A stretch of DNA of 33,568 bases from an uncultured Candidatus Melainabacteria bacterium (lineage in GTDB: Bacteria > Cyanobacteriota > Vampirovibrionia > Gastranaerophilales > Gastranaerophilaceae). The position numbers were made by a program, and so were the translations under genes. This document shows positions 32,260 to 33,568 of the stretch, piece after piece (the first letter of the stretch is position 1; each line of letters begins with the position of its first letter). The stretch spans positions 1-33,568 of the forward strand of contig CAKNXK010000016.1 in NCBI GenBank assembly GCA_932182025.1, written 5' to 3'. The notes below the pieces were generated by a model, which saw only the letters and a program-made list of their open reading frames with translations, did no database searches and was not told the origin of the DNA.

Positions 32260-33501
32260 GTGTATCAATTAATAAGCGATTTAATGTTTTATATAATAAA
32301 ACCGATTGCTGCAATAAGCATGAAAAAAAGAGGCTATTCTCAAGAATCTATTGATAGAAAATGCGGTAATATTCCTGAAACAGGATTTGGAAAAGAAGAT
32401 AATGTTATAATGTTTCACGGGGTTTCTGTAGGTGAGGCTGTTGCGTTAGAAAATCTTGTAAAAGCTGCAAGAAAAGAGTTTCCTGAGTCAAAAATAGTTG
32501 TAACTACAGGTACTTATACCGGACAGGATATTGCAATAAAGAAATTGGGTGAATCAGCAGATTTAATTACATACTTTCCTGCTGATTTTCCTAAATGTAT
32601 AAGAAAATTCTTAGATAAGGTTAATCCAAAAGTTGTTTGCATAGCAGAAACAGAAATTTGGCCTAACTTTGCGCTTGAGTGTAAAAAACGCGGAATAAAA
32701 CTTTATATTATTAATGGAAGAATTTCGGATAGAACTTTTAAATCCTATGATATGTTTAGATTTATATTTAAACCTTTTTTAAATTTGTATACAGGTATTT
32801 TTACTCAAAGTGATGATGATAATAATAAGTTTTTGCGATTAGGCGCTAAACCCGAAACCACAAAACGCATGAATAATCTAAAATTTGACGTCAAAAAGCC
32901 TGACGGGTTATTTTTTGATAAGTGCGGCTCAAGAGTGCTTTTAGCCGGCTCTACTCATCAGGGTGAAGATATAATTGTGCTTAATGTTTTTAAGAAACTG
33001 AAAGAGAAGCATTCAGATTTAAAATTGATACTTGCGCCAAGACACTTGCCTAGAACGGATGAGGTTAAGGAACTTGTTGCACAGACAGGTTTTGCTTATG
33101 ATTTGCGTTCGAATAATAGGGATAATTTAGACGGGATTGATATTTTGCAGCTTGATACATTGGGTGAATTAGGCAAAATGTATGAGCATGCTGATATTTC
33201 GTTTATTGGCGGAAGCTTTAATAAAACAGGCGGGCATAATCCTTTAGAGTCAATTGTTTGGAGTAAACCTGTTATATCTGGCCCTTCAACACATAATTTT
33301 AAGGATATTTATACTATTATAAAAAATGCAAATGCAGGATTTGTAGTAAATTCAGAAGAAGAATTCCTTGATATTGCTGATAAAATGCTTTCAGACAAAG
33401 AGTTTTATATTAACACGGTAGAGGCTGGTTCAAGAGTGTTTGAGGAGCAGCAAGGTGCTTTAGATTTTGTGATAAATCTTTTAAAATGTAACAAATTGTA
33501 A
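32260..33501 (+). CDS. waaA: 3-deoxy-D-manno-octulosonic acid (Kdo) transferase
   Basis: 413 aa. It transfers Kdo from CMP-Kdo to the lipid A precursor at the inner membrane. An N-terminal membrane-associated helix is followed by FHGVSVGEAVA with the catalytic Glu59, the ETEIWPNF motif near residue 131, and in the C-terminal half AGSTHQGED, APRHLPR and SFIGGSFNKTGGHNPLE, the GT-B/GT30 donor site. The start is GTG at 32260, with GAAAGGGA 5 nt upstream and one base after the preceding stop. Its presence shows that the cell makes LPS. The final codons overlap an RpaB-box-like repeat. Confidence 0.95.
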   Translation: MYQLISDLMFYIIKPIAAISMKKRGYSQESIDRKCGNIPETGFGKEDNVIMFHGVSVGEAVALENLVKAARKEFPESKIVVTTGTYTGQDIAIKKLGESADLITYFPADFPKCIRKFLDKVNPKVVCIAETEIWPNFALECKKRGIKLYIINGRISDRTFKSYDMFRFIFKPFLNLYTGIFTQSDDDNNKFLRLGAKPETTKRMNNLKFDVKKPDGLFFDKCGSRVLLAGSTHQGEDIIVLNVFKKLKEKHSDLKLILAPRHLPRTDEVKELVAQTGFAYDLRSNNRDNLDGIDILQLDTLGELGKMYEHADISFIGGSFNKTGGHNPLESIVWSKPVISGPSTHNFKDIYTIIKNANAGFVVNSEEEFLDIADKMLSDKEFYINTVEAGSRVFEEQQGALDFVINLLKCNKL

Positions 33502-33502
33502 A
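33485..33502. promoter_or_regulatory. RpaB/HLR1-like direct repeat, copy 4
   Basis: AATGTAAC-AA-ATTGTAAA fits the HLR1 consensus in both halves on the reverse strand. It covers the last codons and stop of waaA and lies 27 nt before a possible new start codon at 33530. TTGTAA in the second half could double as a -35 box. Confidence 0.45.
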
Positions 33503-33529
33503 ACATTAGCCAAAAGTATTAAAGTTTTC

Positions 33530-33568
33530 ATGAAAACTGCCGTAATAAGAAAATGGAAGTATGGATAT
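33530..33568 (+). CDS. Possible start of a further gene, cut by the window edge
   Basis: ATG at 33530 opens 13 codons (MKTAVIRKWKYGY) without a stop to the edge. There is no ribosome site. TATTAA (33517-33522) lies 7 nt before the ATG, which would fit a leaderless start like those of purB and two other genes here. The first residues recall AbrB/MazE-type antitoxins (MKTAVIRKW), but the following residues do not continue that pattern, so no call is made. Confidence 0.3.
   Translation, partial: MKTAVIRKWKYGY

Noticed and set aside
1..33568. Search for CRISPR arrays, insertion sequences, phage genes, tRNA genes and toxin-antitoxin pairs
   Set aside because: No spaced repeats, transposase or integrase genes, terminal inverted repeats or cloverleaf-like intergenic segments were seen. 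The partial frame at 33530 only faintly recalls an antitoxin start.

Overview
The window is AT-rich (about one third G+C by eye) and reads as a chromosomal segment from a non-photosynthetic relative of Cyanobacteria, most likely a gut Melainabacteria/Vampirovibrionia (Gastranaerophilales-type) genome. The main evidence is the split of RNA polymerase beta' into rpoC1 and rpoC2, with a very large insertion in the RpoC2 trigger-loop region as in Cyanobacteria. A DUF3326 protein otherwise typical of cyanobacteria and plants, a DUF4330 protein and a cyanobacterial-style (IctB-like) O-antigen ligase relative agree with this. The envelope genes (Kdo transferase, heptose-7-phosphate kinase, O-antigen ligase, ArnT/PMT-type glycosyltransferase) point to a Gram-negative cell that makes LPS. 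No photosynthesis gene is visible. The taxonomic assignment is inference from gene content.

Layout. Positions 1-128 are the 3' end of a 5S rRNA and its terminator. Positions 210-1795 hold two stand-alone LuxR-type DNA-binding proteins, a DUF378 membrane protein and a SIMPL-domain protein. Then come trigger factor (1927-3219), a convergent two-gene unit of a DUF3326 protein and a pilin-like protein (5078 to 3283), a CNNM/CorC-type membrane protein (5170-6516) and two convergent genes of unknown function (6617-8130). A five-gene rightward operon follows (8206-13446): hldA-like kinase, DUF4330 protein, O-antigen ligase-like protein, DNA ligase LigA and a small membrane protein. A leftward operon (15173 to 13449) carries a WecB/TagA glycosyltransferase, a transketolase N-terminal subunit and a small Cys protein. 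Next are a secreted Lys/Gln/Ala-rich protein, purB overlapping a secreted matrixin-like protease, and a CHAP-like cysteine hydrolase on the other strand. The rpoB-rpoC1-rpoC2 operon spans 18361-27285. After it come a small lineage-type protein, a decayed gene, an FAD-dependent dehydrogenase, class II fructose-bisphosphate aldolase, and a glycosyltransferase-39/WaaA pair.

No defence island, prophage, CRISPR array or insertion sequence is visible; most of the window is housekeeping and envelope genes. The most interesting signals are regulatory. First, there are four intergenic copies of a 10-bp-period direct repeat, WWTGTAAM-NN-WWTGTAAM. This is the reverse complement of the cyanobacterial RpaB box (HLR1), here in an apparently non-photosynthetic genome. 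Second, three genes (perhaps four) have the -10 hexamer exactly or about 6 nt before the start codon, implying leaderless mRNAs. Third, a palindromic TTGCAA is placed to serve as the -35 element of two divergent promoters at once, each with a 17-nt spacer. Fourth, four convergent gene pairs have stop codons that overlap, abut or lie 2 nt apart.
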